A DNA stretch of 32,736 nucleotides from JBBRHF01 sp038223055 (GCA_038223055.1 JBBRHF010000022.1:1-32736), one strand, 5' to 3'. Positions 14,233 to 23,014 are shown, numbered from the stretch's first letter. Notes: generated from the sequence alone by a model not told the origin. Program-made: numbers and translations.

Positions 14233-15582
14233 ATGGGACGTCTGTTCGGGACCGACGGGGTCCGCGGCGTGGCGAACCGGGACCTCACCGCCGAGCTTGC
14301 CCTCGACCTGTCCGTCGCGGCAGCCCACGTGCTGGGTGACGTCGGGGCGTTCGAGGGGCACCGGCCCGTGGCCGTCGTCGGGCGCGATCCGCGAGCGTCG
14401 GGGGAATTCCTGTCGGCCGCGGTGACCTCGGGGCTGGCCAGCGCCGGGGTGATCGTGCTCGACGTCGGGGTGCTGCCGACCCCCGGGGTGGCCCACCTCA
14501 CCGACGTGCTCGGCGCCGACCTCGGCGTGATGCTGTCCGCGAGCCACAACCCGATGCCGGACAACGGGATCAAGTTCTTCGCCCGTGGTGGGCACAAACT
14601 GGCCGACGACATCGAGGACGCCATCGAGGCGCGCATGGGCGAGGACTGGTCGCGTCCGGTCGGCGCCGACGTCGGCCGGATCCGGGAGGAGTGCGGGCTG
14701 CATGCGACGTACGTCGAGCACCTGCTGGGCAGCCTGCCGCACCGGCTCGGGGGGCTCAAGGTCGTCGTCGACTGCGCCCACGGCGCGGCCTCCGTCGTGG
14801 CGCCGCAGGCGCTGCGGGCGGCCGGCGCCGAGGTGGTCGCCATCGGCGCTGATCCGGACGGGACCAACATCAACGACGGCTACGGCTCGACCCATCTGGC
14901 GAGGTTGCAGGCCGCCGTGCTCGCCGAGGGCGCCCACGCCGGCGTGGCCCACGACGGAGACGCCGACCGGTGCCTCGCGGTCGACGAGGCGGGCGCCGTC
15001 GTCGACGGTGACCAGATCCTGGCGGTGTTGGCCCTGGCGATGCACGAGGCCGGCACCCTGCGCCACGACACGGTGGTCGCCACCGTGATGAGCAATCTCG
15101 GCTTTAAGCTCGCCATGGCTGATGCGGGGATCGGGATGGTCGAGACCGGGGTCGGCGACCGCTACGTGCTCGAGGCGATGAAGGCCGGCGGCTTCACGCT
15201 CGGCGGTGAGCAGTCTGGTCACGTCGTGCTCAGTGAGCACGCAACCACCGGGGACGGGGTCCTCACGGCGTTGCACCTGCTGGCCCGGGTCGCCGCCACG
15301 GGCACGCCGTTGTCGGTGTTGGCCGCGGTCATGACCCGGTTGCCGCAGGTGTTGGTCAACGTCCGCAACGTCGACCGCGCCGGTGTGGCGGCGAGCGAAC
15401 GGCTGCGTGCTGCGGTGGCCGAAGCCGAGGCCGAGCTGGGCCGAACCGGCCGCGTGCTGCTGCGCCCGAGCGGCACCGAGCCCCTGGTCCGCGTGATGGT
15501 CGAGGCCCCCACCCAGGACCAGGCCGGGGCGATCGCGCGCCGGTTGGCCCAGGTCGTGTCGGCCGAGCTCGCCCTCACCTGA
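14233..15582 (+). CDS. glmM: Phosphoglucosamine mutase
   Basis: A 449-residue enzyme converting glucosamine-6-phosphate to glucosamine-1-phosphate on the path to UDP-GlcNAc and peptidoglycan. The N-terminus MGRLFGTDGVRGVAN is diagnostic. The phosphorylated serine is S104 in SASHNP, the magnesium loop is DGDADR at 241-246, and a C-terminal phosphate-binding LRPSGTEPLVRVM is present. ATG 14233 is preferred over GTG 14230 because the AGGAGG at 14221-14226 is correctly spaced. The partner enzyme GlmS is encoded 3.6 kb downstream. The gene follows rplM-rpsI, a common actinobacterial order. Confidence 0.97.
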   Translation: MGRLFGTDGVRGVANRDLTAELALDLSVAAAHVLGDVGAFEGHRPVAVVGRDPRASGEFLSAAVTSGLASAGVIVLDVGVLPTPGVAHLTDVLGADLGVMLSASHNPMPDNGIKFFARGGHKLADDIEDAIEARMGEDWSRPVGADVGRIREECGLHATYVEHLLGSLPHRLGGLKVVVDCAHGAASVVAPQALRAAGAEVVAIGADPDGTNINDGYGSTHLARLQAAVLAEGAHAGVAHDGDADRCLAVDEAGAVVDGDQILAVLALAMHEAGTLRHDTVVATVMSNLGFKLAMADAGIGMVETGVGDRYVLEAMKAGGFTLGGEQSGHVVLSEHATTGDGVLTALHLLARVAATGTPLSVLAAVMTRLPQVLVNVRNVDRAGVAASERLRAAVAEAEAELGRTGRVLLRPSGTEPLVRVMVEAPTQDQAGAIARRLAQVVSAELALT

Positions 15583-15687
15583 GCGGAGGGCGGGGGACGG
15601 GGCGACGGGGCGGGCCGGATGGCCGGCGGGGCGATCCTTTGTGCATGATCGTGGCAGTTTCAGCCGCACCTGTCCCCGGAACTGTCG

Positions 15688-17991
15688 TCAGCACCAGTTC
15701 CCGATGGGGCGTCGTGTCAGTGGCAGGAGGTTCTCGGCGCTGGTGGGGCGACCGAGGTGGTAGCCCTGTCCGATGTCGCACCCAAGGGCCGCGAGCGCCT
15801 GCAGGGTGGCCTCGGTCTCGATCCCTTCGGCAACCATCTTGAGTCCCAGAGAATGGGCCAGCTTGATCGTGGAGTCGACAATTGCGGCTGCGCGCTCGTC
15901 GAGGTCGATGTCGCGGACGAAGGATCGGTCGAGCTTGAGCTCGGTCACGGGCATGTCGCGCAGCCTGGCTAGGGAGGAGTAGCCGGTGCCGTAGTCGTCG
16001 ATGGAGATGAGGACGCCCAGGTCACGCAAACGCCGCAGGACGTCGAGTGCCCGCTCGGGGTCGATCATGAGGTTCTCCTCGGTGACCTCGACGGTGAGCG
16101 CTGCGCCGGGGAGGTTGCACCGTTGAAGCATCGTCTCGATCTGATCGGGTAGCTCCCTGTCGAGCAGGTTGGACGCGGAAACGTTGACCGCGATGTTCGT
16201 GGGGCCATCGGTGCTGCGCCAAGTCTGTGCCTGGTCGAGCGCGATTCCCAGGACGCAGGTGGTCAGCCTGCGCATGAAGCCGTAGCGTTCGGCTTCGGGG
16301 AGGAAGGCGTCGGGGAACAGCAGGCCCTCGGTGGGGTGATCCCAGCGCACGAGCGCTTCGACGCTGTCGATGCGCCCGGTCACCAGGTCGAGTTTGGGCT
16401 GGTAGTGCAGGACGAGTTGGTCCTCGTCGATGGCCCGGCGCAGCTCTTCCGTCCGGCGTAGCCGGGCCGTGATGTCTTCGGTCCCGCCGGGTTCGTAGAC
16501 GGCCACGCCAAGTCGGTCGGCCTTGGCCTTGTACATGGCGATGTCGGCGCGTTGCAGCAGCCCCTCCACGGTGCTCGCGACCTCCGGACACATCGCGATG
16601 CCGATGCTCACGTCGACGTAGACGGTCATGCCGTCGACGACGAACGCGGCCTGCAGAGCGGTGCGAAGTCGTTCGGCGAGAGTCTGTGCATGGAGCGTTG
16701 ATGACCCACTCAGCAGGACGGCGAACTCGTCGCCGCCCAGCCGTACCAGCTGGTCGTCGCCACGGCATGCCTGCGCTAGGCGTGCGCCGACCTCCACCAG
16801 AAGTAGGTCACCGATCGAGTGCCCGAGACCGTCGTTGACCTCCTTGAACCGATCGAGGTCGAGGAGCAGGATCGCGATCTGCTCGCCCTCGGGTCGTGCC
16901 GCAATCCGTTCCTGCGCCACCTCGTGGAGGTGCCGGCGGTTGCCGAGGCCGGTCAGCTCATCGGTTCGCGCCTGCTCGCGACTCGCGGCGAGCGAGCGTA
17001 CGTCGCGGAAGGTGAGGGCGCCGCGGGCCAGACCGCCGAGGATGGTGACCGTCGCCAGCAGCACCGAGATCGCCGGGATGTGCTGCCAAGTTCCGTAGAC
17101 CAGCAGCACCAGGGCGGAGAGCACGAACCCGGCCGGGACGGCGAGTACGGACCAACCGTGGGAGCTGGCGGCCTGGTAGGGCTGGGGCCGGCTCAAGGCG
17201 GCTAGCGCCAAGATGACCGCCGCCGCGGCCCAGGTCGGGTCAAGCAGCGTGCCGGCCTGGAACGTGCCGGTCGCGACCCGGATCGCGTAGGTCGTGTCCG
17301 CGGCGGCGAAGACGACCATGCCGGCTCCGAGATAGAGCCACATCCGGCCCGGCCGCCAACCCAGCAGCCCGCAGGTGCCAATCACGAGCACGAGCAGGAT
17401 CAGGTCACCGACCGGATATGCCATTGTCGTCAGGACCGCGGCTCTCGACCCAACGGCACGAGCGAGGACAAACTCCAACCAGATCGTCGCGACGGCCGTG
17501 ATGCCGGATGCGCCGACGATGCCGTCCAGCCACAGCGTGCGCGGCTGGTTGAGCCTCGGACGCGCCAGGCTCATCAAGCCGGCGAACAGCGACACGTACA
17601 TGGCAAGCCACGCCGCATCCGCGACGGAGGGGTACGGCAGCGCAGCGTCGTACTGCACCCAGCCGAAATAGAGCACGTTGCCCAGGGCATATAAACCAAC
17701 GCCGCACGCGATGAACCCCCACGCGAGGCGCTGCGTCCGGCACAACACGGCCCGGGCAACGATGAGCAGCGTCGCCGCCGCGAGCACCCCGTTCTGCAAC
17801 CAACCGTCGAGCCACGGGTTGTACCCCCGGTGATCGCGGACACCTGGAACGGTGGTCGCGGCGTAGCCCACCAGGACCAATAGCAGGACCAGCCACAGGC
17901 CGCGCAGTACCCGCTGTCGTCGATCCTCCAGCCAGTGAATGGGCGCATCGCCATCACCGGCAGTCCGGGTCGGTATCATACGGGCAGTCAT
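15688..17991 (-). CDS. Membrane-bound GGDEF-EAL protein (c-di-GMP synthase/phosphodiesterase)
   Basis: With the start at ATG 17991 the protein is 767 residues. About eight or nine hydrophobic segments (roughly 30-330) form an integral membrane sensor region of unrecognised type. The diguanylate cyclase domain follows (TDELTGLGNRRHL, DLDRFKEVNDGLGH) with an intact GGDEF at 419-423 and an RGDD inhibitory site five residues before it. The EAL domain starts with EALVRW near 545 and keeps the catalytic pattern: NVSASN, EVTEEN, IDDYGTGYSS, KLDRSF, VAEGIE and a late GQGYHLG. Both activities could therefore be present. The frame stays open to 18177, but that part overlaps an oxidoreductase remnant in another frame, so the shorter start is used. 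Confidence 0.93.
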   Translation of the reverse strand: MTARMIPTRTAGDGDAPIHWLEDRRQRVLRGLWLVLLLVLVGYAATTVPGVRDHRGYNPWLDGWLQNGVLAAATLLIVARAVLCRTQRLAWGFIACGVGLYALGNVLYFGWVQYDAALPYPSVADAAWLAMYVSLFAGLMSLARPRLNQPRTLWLDGIVGASGITAVATIWLEFVLARAVGSRAAVLTTMAYPVGDLILLVLVIGTCGLLGWRPGRMWLYLGAGMVVFAAADTTYAIRVATGTFQAGTLLDPTWAAAAVILALAALSRPQPYQAASSHGWSVLAVPAGFVLSALVLLVYGTWQHIPAISVLLATVTILGGLARGALTFRDVRSLAASREQARTDELTGLGNRRHLHEVAQERIAARPEGEQIAILLLDLDRFKEVNDGLGHSIGDLLLVEVGARLAQACRGDDQLVRLGGDEFAVLLSGSSTLHAQTLAERLRTALQAAFVVDGMTVYVDVSIGIAMCPEVASTVEGLLQRADIAMYKAKADRLGVAVYEPGGTEDITARLRRTEELRRAIDEDQLVLHYQPKLDLVTGRIDSVEALVRWDHPTEGLLFPDAFLPEAERYGFMRRLTTCVLGIALDQAQTWRSTDGPTNIAVNVSASNLLDRELPDQIETMLQRCNLPGAALTVEVTEENLMIDPERALDVLRRLRDLGVLISIDDYGTGYSSLARLRDMPVTELKLDRSFVRDIDLDERAAAIVDSTIKLAHSLGLKMVAEGIETEATLQALAALGCDIGQGYHLGRPTSAENLLPLTRRPIGNWC

Positions 17992-18077
17992 GTGAATGGC
18001 TTCGACGCGGGAGCACCCGATCTGAAGCAGCTGAGCCGCCATCGAGTGTTTCCACCCCCGGCCGTACGGCGAGTCCT

Positions 18078-18182
18078 GGGGGACATGGAGACCGCCGGGG
18101 CCGGGAGGTCGAGATGGCGCCCGATCACCTCGGCGATGTCGCGGATCGCCACGCCCTCGTCGGCGAGGGCGGTCCACGGATT
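18078..18182 (-). pseudogene. Fragment of an NAD-dependent epimerase/dehydratase-like gene
   Basis: Directly after the coaA stop, in the same minus-strand frame, 35 codons read NPWTALADEGVAIRDIAEVI followed by GRHLDLPAPAVSMSP. This resembles the late segment of atypical short-chain NAD-dependent epimerases/dehydratases (a pattern like AEEGV..R.IAEVIGR.L..P..S.SPE). There is no start codon context, no N-terminal Rossmann motif, and the similarity stops after SP. It is best read as the remnant of a deleted gene lying between coaA and the GGDEF-EAL gene. The call rests on remembered family sequence. Confidence 0.55.
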
Positions 18183-18188
18183 CAGGCT

Positions 18189-19163
18189 TTAGAGCTTTCG
18201 GAGGCGGACGCGCTGCACCACGTGGTCCTCGCCCTTCTGCAGCACCAGGGTCGCCCGGCCGCGGGTGGGGAGGATGTTCTGGACCAGGTTGAGCTCGTTG
18301 ACCTCGCGCCAGATCGATTCAGCCGTCTCGCGAGCCTGCGCATCGGTCAGCGCGGCGTAGCGGTGAAAGTAGGACGACGGGTCGGCGAACGCCGTCTCGC
18401 GCAGGGCGAGGAAGCGCTCGACGTACCACCGCTCGAGGTTTCGCACGGACGCGTCGACATAGACCGAGAAGTCGAAGAAGTCCGAGACGACCTTGCGCGG
18501 CCGGCCGTCCGGCCGCCCGTCCGGTCGGCCCCTGGCCGGCTGGAGCACGTTGAGGCCCTCGACGATGAGCACGTCGGGGCGGTGCACGACGACGTGGCGC
18601 CCGGGGATCACGTCGTAGGTCAGGTGGGAGTAGACCGGCGCCTTGACATCGTCGGCGCCGCTCTTGACTGCCGTCAGGAAATCCAGCAGCGCCCTCTGGT
18701 CATAGGACTCGGGGAAGCCCTTGCGGTCCATCAGGCCGCGACGGACGAGGTCCTCGTTGGGCAGCAGGAAGCCGTCGGTGGTGACCAGCTCGACGCGGGG
18801 GTGGTGCGGCCAGCGGGCCAGCAACTCGCGCAGCAACCGGGCCGTCGTGCTCTTGCCCACCGCCACGCTTCCGGCCACGCCGATGACGAACGGCACCTGC
18901 GGCCCGGTCTCCCCGAGAAACGTCGCCGTCGCCGAGTGCAGCGCTCGGGCGGCAGTGACGTGCAGGTTGAGCAGCCGGGTCAGCGGCAGGTAGACCTCCT
19001 CGACCTCGACCAGGTCGACCCGGTCGCCGAGGCCACGCAACCGGCCGACGTCCGCTCCGGTGAGCGGCAGCGGGGTCGACGCGCGAAGCGCCTGCCACGT
19101 CAGGCGGTCGAAGTCGACGTAGGGCGAGATCGAGGCTGTCGTCTCCACGGGCGGGCTGCTCAC
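18189..19163 (-). CDS. coaA: Pantothenate kinase, type I
   Basis: This enzyme phosphorylates pantothenate, the first step of coenzyme A synthesis. The P-loop GVAGSVAVGKST is at residues 95-106. Other marks are VELVTTDGFLLPN, MDRKGFPESYD, the YSHLTYD segment, VLIVEGLNVLQ and FFDFSVYVDA. The start is uncertain: GTG 19163 gives 324 residues and a short leader before SPYVDFDR as in relatives. ATG 19184 and ATG 19193 are in frame but run over the divergent glmS start. A short GRPD repeat sits in the loop after LQPAR (about 18500-18531). Confidence 0.93.
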   Translation of the reverse strand: MSSPPVETTASISPYVDFDRLTWQALRASTPLPLTGADVGRLRGLGDRVDLVEVEEVYLPLTRLLNLHVTAARALHSATATFLGETGPQVPFVIGVAGSVAVGKSTTARLLRELLARWPHHPRVELVTTDGFLLPNEDLVRRGLMDRKGFPESYDQRALLDFLTAVKSGADDVKAPVYSHLTYDVIPGRHVVVHRPDVLIVEGLNVLQPARGRPDGRPDGRPRKVVSDFFDFSVYVDASVRNLERWYVERFLALRETAFADPSSYFHRYAALTDAQARETAESIWREVNELNLVQNILPTRGRATLVLQKGEDHVVQRVRLRKL

Positions 19164-19169
19164 GGCGGA

Positions 19170-19175
19170 TAGCCT
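19170..19175 (+). promoter_or_regulatory. -10 element placing the glmS transcript start at its ATG
   Basis: TAGCCT matches TANNNT and ends seven bases before glmS ATG 19183. Initiation seven bases downstream would fall on the start codon, giving a leaderless mRNA. No Shine-Dalgarno precedes glmS, which fits. No clear -35 is seen. The element overlaps the possible N-terminal codons of coaA. Confidence 0.55.
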
Positions 19176-19182
19176 GTCACCC

Positions 19183-21030
19183 ATGTGCGGCATTGTGGGT
19201 TACGTGGGTGCGCAGTCGGCTCTCGACGTCGTGATGGGAGGGCTTCGACGGCTGGAGTACCGCGGCTACGACTCAGCCGGGGTCGCGCTGATCACCGACG
19301 GGAAGCTGGCCGTCGAGAAGCGCGCCGGAAAGCTGGCCAATCTCGAGGCGGCGCTGGCCGAGCACCCGATGGCGCCGGCCACGACCGGCATCGGGCACAC
19401 CCGCTGGGCCACCCACGGCGCACCCACCGACCGCAACGCGCACCCGCACGTCGACTGCACCGGCTCGCTCGCGGTGATCCACAACGGCATCATCGAGAAC
19501 TTCGCCACGCTGCGTGCCGACCTCGAGCGGCGCGGCCACGAGCTCACCAGTGAGACCGACACCGAGGCGGTCGCGCACCTGCTCGAGGAGGAGATGGGCG
19601 CCCAACCCGTCACGCTGGCCGAGGCGATGCGCCGGGTGTGCCGCCGACTCGAGGGCGCGTTCACCCTCGTGGCCACCCACGTCGACTTCCCGGACGCCGT
19701 CGTCGGTGCCCGGCGCAACTCCCCGCTGGTCGTCGGCCGGGGAGACGGCGAGAACTTCCTGGCCTCGGACGTGTCGGCCTTCATCGCCTACACCCGGGAG
19801 GCAGTCGAGCTCGGCCAGGACCAGGTCGTGGAGATCCGCCGCGACGGGATCACGGTCACCGACTTCGACGGCGCGCCGGTGCAGGTGCACGACTATTACG
19901 TCGACTGGGACGCCTCCGCGGCCGAGAAGGGCGGCTACGAGTGGTTCATGCTCAAGGAGATCGCCGAGCAGCCGGACGCGATCGCCAACACCCTGCTCGG
20001 GCGGGTCGGCGCCGGCGGGCGGCTGGCGCTGGACGAGATGCGCCTGTCCGACGAAGAGTTGCGCGACATCGACAAGATCATCGTCATCGCGTGCGGCACC
20101 GCCTTCCACGCCGGGCTGATCGCGAAATATGCCATCGAGCACTGGACCCGGGTGCCGTGCGAGGTCGAGCTCGCCTCGGAGTTTCGCTACCGCGACCCCA
20201 TCCTGGACCGGGCCACGCTGGTGATCGCGATCTCGCAGTCCGGGGAGACCATGGACCTGCTGATGGCGTTGCGGCACGCCCGCGAGCAGGGCTCCCGGGT
20301 CCTCGCCATCTGCAACACCCACGGCTCGACCATCCCGCGCGAGTCCGACGCCGTGCTCTACACCCACGCGGGCCCCGAGGTCGCGGTCGCCTCCACCAAG
20401 GGATTCCTCACCCAGCTGGTCGCCTGCTACCTCGTGGCGCTCTACCTCGGTCAGGTCAGGGGCACCAAGTGGGGCGAGGAAATCGGGGCGGTCGTCGACG
20501 ACCTGAAAGACATCCCCGCCAAGGTCGCCACCCTGCTCACCGAGATGGAGCCCGTGCGCGAGCTGGCCCGAAGTCTGCACACGGCGTCCTCGGTGCTGTT
20601 CCTCGGGCGCCACGTCGGCTACCCGGTCGCGCTCGAGGGCGCGCTCAAGCTCAAGGAGCTCGCCTACATGCATGCCGAGGGCTTCGCCGCCGGCGAGCTC
20701 AAGCACGGGCCGATCGCCCTGATCGAGGACGGGCTGCCGGTCATCGCGGTCGTGCCGCCGCGCGGGCGCGGCGTGCTGCACGACAAGATCGTGTCCAACA
20801 TCCAGGAGGTCCGCGCACGAGGGGCGTTCACGATCGTCATCGCCGAGGTGGGTGACGAGGAGGTCGTGCCCTACGCCGACCACCTGATCCGGATCCCGGC
20901 GGCGCCCACCCTGCTGCAGCCGCTGCTCGCTACCGTGCCGCTCCAGGTGTTCGCCTGCGAGATGGCTGCCGCCCGAGGCAACGACGTCGACCAGCCGCGC
21001 AACCTGGCCAAGTCGGTCACGGTGGAGTAG
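19183..21030 (+). CDS. glmS: Glutamine-fructose-6-phosphate aminotransferase (isomerising)
   Basis: A 615-residue enzyme making glucosamine-6-phosphate from fructose-6-phosphate and glutamine, feeding GlmM. The nucleophile is C2 in MCGIVGYVG. The glutamine amidotransferase domain covers about 1-220 (RWATHGAPTDRNAHPH, NGIIEN). Two SIS sugar-isomerase domains follow (ACGTAFHAGLIAKY and ISQSGETMDLLMAL; then LFLGRHVGYPVALEGALKLK and GELKHGPIALIE). The C-terminus DQPRNLAKSVTVE is diagnostic. No glmS ribozyme is visible upstream; there is no room for one. Start ATG 19183 is fixed by the catalytic cysteine. Confidence 0.98.
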   Translation: MCGIVGYVGAQSALDVVMGGLRRLEYRGYDSAGVALITDGKLAVEKRAGKLANLEAALAEHPMAPATTGIGHTRWATHGAPTDRNAHPHVDCTGSLAVIHNGIIENFATLRADLERRGHELTSETDTEAVAHLLEEEMGAQPVTLAEAMRRVCRRLEGAFTLVATHVDFPDAVVGARRNSPLVVGRGDGENFLASDVSAFIAYTREAVELGQDQVVEIRRDGITVTDFDGAPVQVHDYYVDWDASAAEKGGYEWFMLKEIAEQPDAIANTLLGRVGAGGRLALDEMRLSDEELRDIDKIIVIACGTAFHAGLIAKYAIEHWTRVPCEVELASEFRYRDPILDRATLVIAISQSGETMDLLMALRHAREQGSRVLAICNTHGSTIPRESDAVLYTHAGPEVAVASTKGFLTQLVACYLVALYLGQVRGTKWGEEIGAVVDDLKDIPAKVATLLTEMEPVRELARSLHTASSVLFLGRHVGYPVALEGALKLKELAYMHAEGFAAGELKHGPIALIEDGLPVIAVVPPRGRGVLHDKIVSNIQEVRARGAFTIVIAEVGDEEVVPYADHLIRIPAAPTLLQPLLATVPLQVFACEMAAARGNDVDQPRNLAKSVTVE

Positions 21031-21141
21031 ATCGGCTTTCCCTCGTCCGGCTTCCCTCATCCTGCTTCCCCCTTTCGGTTGTCAGCGCCGAGTCGTAACC
21101 TCCTCACCCGAGCGCCCACCGCGGGCGAAGGAGGAGGCACC

Positions 21142-22926
21142 GTGAACCGTCGTCGGGCAGCAGCGATCGTGGCGAGCGCCGCGCTGATCGCCATGGGAGC
21201 GGCCCCCGCCGCGCAGGCCAAATCCTGGCACGGCCGGCACGGCGCCAAACCGCTCGGCGACGCCAAGCGCCTGGTGGTCATCTACGAGGAGAACCACAGC
21301 TTCGACAACCTCTACGGCGGCTGGGGGCCGGTCAACGGCCAGCATGTGATCGGCCGGTCCGACGCGGACGCCGCCCACACGACGCAGGTTTCGCAGGCCG
21401 GCACCCCCTACTCCTGCTTGAAGCAGAACGACGTCAACCTCGATGCCGACGTCAATGCCTCGGCGGCTCTCGCGCCGCTGCCCGGGTGCAACCCGGAGAC
21501 CGTGACCTTCCCGACCGGGTCGACAACGTCGTACAAGAGCCACTTCGCCAACAGCCCGTTCGGCATCGACGCGTTCATCCCCCCGACCGCCACCACGTGC
21601 CCGGTCCCGACCGAGCTGTTCAGTCACCCCAACGGCGTGCTGAACGGCGCGGGCCTGTCCGGCGGGTGCACCCGCGACCTGGTGCACCGGTTCTACCAGG
21701 AGCAATACCAGCTCAATGGCGGCGCGCAGAACCGCTACGTCACCGGCAGCGACGGGGTCGGGCTGGCGATGGGCTACTACGAGACGCAGCAGCTGCCGAT
21801 TTACCGCTACCTGCATGGCGCGGGCGCCCCCCACTACGTCCTGGCCGACGGCTTCTTCCAGGCCGCGTTCGGCGGGTCCTACCTCAACCACCAGTTCCTC
21901 GTGGCCGCCCAGCCGCCGCTGTTTCCCAACTCCACCCGCAACGCGGTCCTCGACGCCAGCGGCAACGCGAGCGCCGAGCCGCTCTACCAGCCGACCCGGG
22001 CGGTCGTCGACGGCGCGGTGACCCAGAAGTGCGGCCAGCCGACAACGGTCACCGGACGCGCCTGCGGCGACTGGGCGGTCAACACGCTGCAGCCGGGAGC
22101 GGCGCCGTTCGGCGCCTTCGGCGCCCGGCAGCCACTGATCGACAACGGCAGCCGGGCCCTCACCATCGGTGACCGGATGAGCGACGCCGGTGTGAGCTGG
22201 GCCTGGTACGCCGGGGGCTGGGACAACGCCGCGGGAAATGTCGGGGGTCGCGGCTGGACCAACGGAACCGGCACCCCCTGCACCGACCCGAACGCCCTGC
22301 CGAATCCGAAGAACCCGGCCATCAACTGCGCCGACCGGTCGTTCCAGTTCCACCACCAGCCATTTGCCTACTACTCGCGCTACGCCCCCGGCACCGTCGG
22401 GCGGGCGCAGCACCTCAAGGACGAGGAGGACTTCCTGGCGGCCGTGCGCAAGGGCAAGCTCCCGCGGGTCAGCTTCGTCAAGCCGCTGGGCAGCGAGAAC
22501 GAGCACCCCGGCTACGCCAGCGAGCCCAACGGAAGCAACCACCTGGTCGAACTGCTCACGGCGATCACCGAAGGGCCCAAGGCGAAGGACACCGTCGTGG
22601 TCGTGACCTATGACGAGTTCGGCGGGCAGTGGGACCACGTCACCCCGCCGGGGCAGGGCGGCAAGGCCGGCCCGGCCGACCTGTTCGGCCCGGGCAGCCG
22701 GATCCCGGCGCTGGTCGTCGGCCGCGGGCTCGAGCGCTCCGGCGTGGACCACTCGACCTACGACACCACCTCGATCATGGCCACCATCGAGCATCAGTTC
22801 CGACTGGCTCCGGTCGACCACCCGGACGGGATCGTTCCGCGGGACCGCCTCGTCGCCGACCTCGGCCACGCGGTCGCGATCGGTCGCGGTGACGACGACC
22901 ACCGGGGGCGCCAGCGCGACCGCTAA
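21142..22926 (+). CDS. Secreted phosphoesterase / phospholipase C-like protein
   Basis: A 594-residue exported protein. GTG 21142 follows GGAGGAGG by six bases and begins a signal peptide (basic MNRRR, hydrophobic core, AQA cleavage site near residue 26). The metal and phosphate site marks of the phosphoesterase (phospholipase C/acid phosphatase) family are present: IYEENHSFDNLYG near residues 48-59, ADGFFQAAFGGSYLNHQF in the middle, and TYDEFGGQWDHVTPP from about 489. Substrates in this family include phospholipids and phosphomonoesters; which applies is unknown. TAACCT at 21096-21101 may be a -10. The protein probably acts outside the membrane or in the wall. Confidence 0.86.
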   Translation: MNRRRAAAIVASAALIAMGAAPAAQAKSWHGRHGAKPLGDAKRLVVIYEENHSFDNLYGGWGPVNGQHVIGRSDADAAHTTQVSQAGTPYSCLKQNDVNLDADVNASAALAPLPGCNPETVTFPTGSTTSYKSHFANSPFGIDAFIPPTATTCPVPTELFSHPNGVLNGAGLSGGCTRDLVHRFYQEQYQLNGGAQNRYVTGSDGVGLAMGYYETQQLPIYRYLHGAGAPHYVLADGFFQAAFGGSYLNHQFLVAAQPPLFPNSTRNAVLDASGNASAEPLYQPTRAVVDGAVTQKCGQPTTVTGRACGDWAVNTLQPGAAPFGAFGARQPLIDNGSRALTIGDRMSDAGVSWAWYAGGWDNAAGNVGGRGWTNGTGTPCTDPNALPNPKNPAINCADRSFQFHHQPFAYYSRYAPGTVGRAQHLKDEEDFLAAVRKGKLPRVSFVKPLGSENEHPGYASEPNGSNHLVELLTAITEGPKAKDTVVVVTYDEFGGQWDHVTPPGQGGKAGPADLFGPGSRIPALVVGRGLERSGVDHSTYDTTSIMATIEHQFRLAPVDHPDGIVPRDRLVADLGHAVAIGRGDDDHRGRQRDR

Positions 22927-22957
22927 GGAGGACGGCCGGCGGCTGCGGGGAGCCGAT

Positions 22958-23014
22958 TCCATGATCGTGAAACCTTCGAGCGAGAGGGGCACCCATTTGT
23001 TTCACGATCATGGA
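22958..23014. repeat. Perfect 16-bp inverted repeat with 25-nt loop
   Basis: TCCATGATCGTGAAAC (22958-22973) is fully complementary to GTTTCACGATCATGGA (22999-23014). It lies in the 187-nt gap between the phosphoesterase and acpS. No U-tract follows either arm. It may be a transcription stop or a dispersed palindromic element; the core TGATCGTG recurs in other spacers of this window (9786, 15646, 28612). Confidence 0.8.

Noticed and set aside
15678..15701. 7-bp hairpin GGAACTG/CAGTTCC as a terminator between glmM and the GGDEF-EAL gene
   Set aside because: It overlaps the last codons of the minus-strand gene and no U-tract follows on either strand.
17992..18177. 62-codon N-terminal extension of the GGDEF-EAL protein
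   Set aside because: It is Arg/Pro-rich, begins inside the oxidoreductase remnant read in another frame, and precedes the natural membrane-protein start.
19273..22992. Two minus-strand frames of about 600 codons opposite glmS and the phosphoesterase
   Set aside because: Both mirror well-supported plus-strand genes, lack recognisable domains and arise from codon bias.
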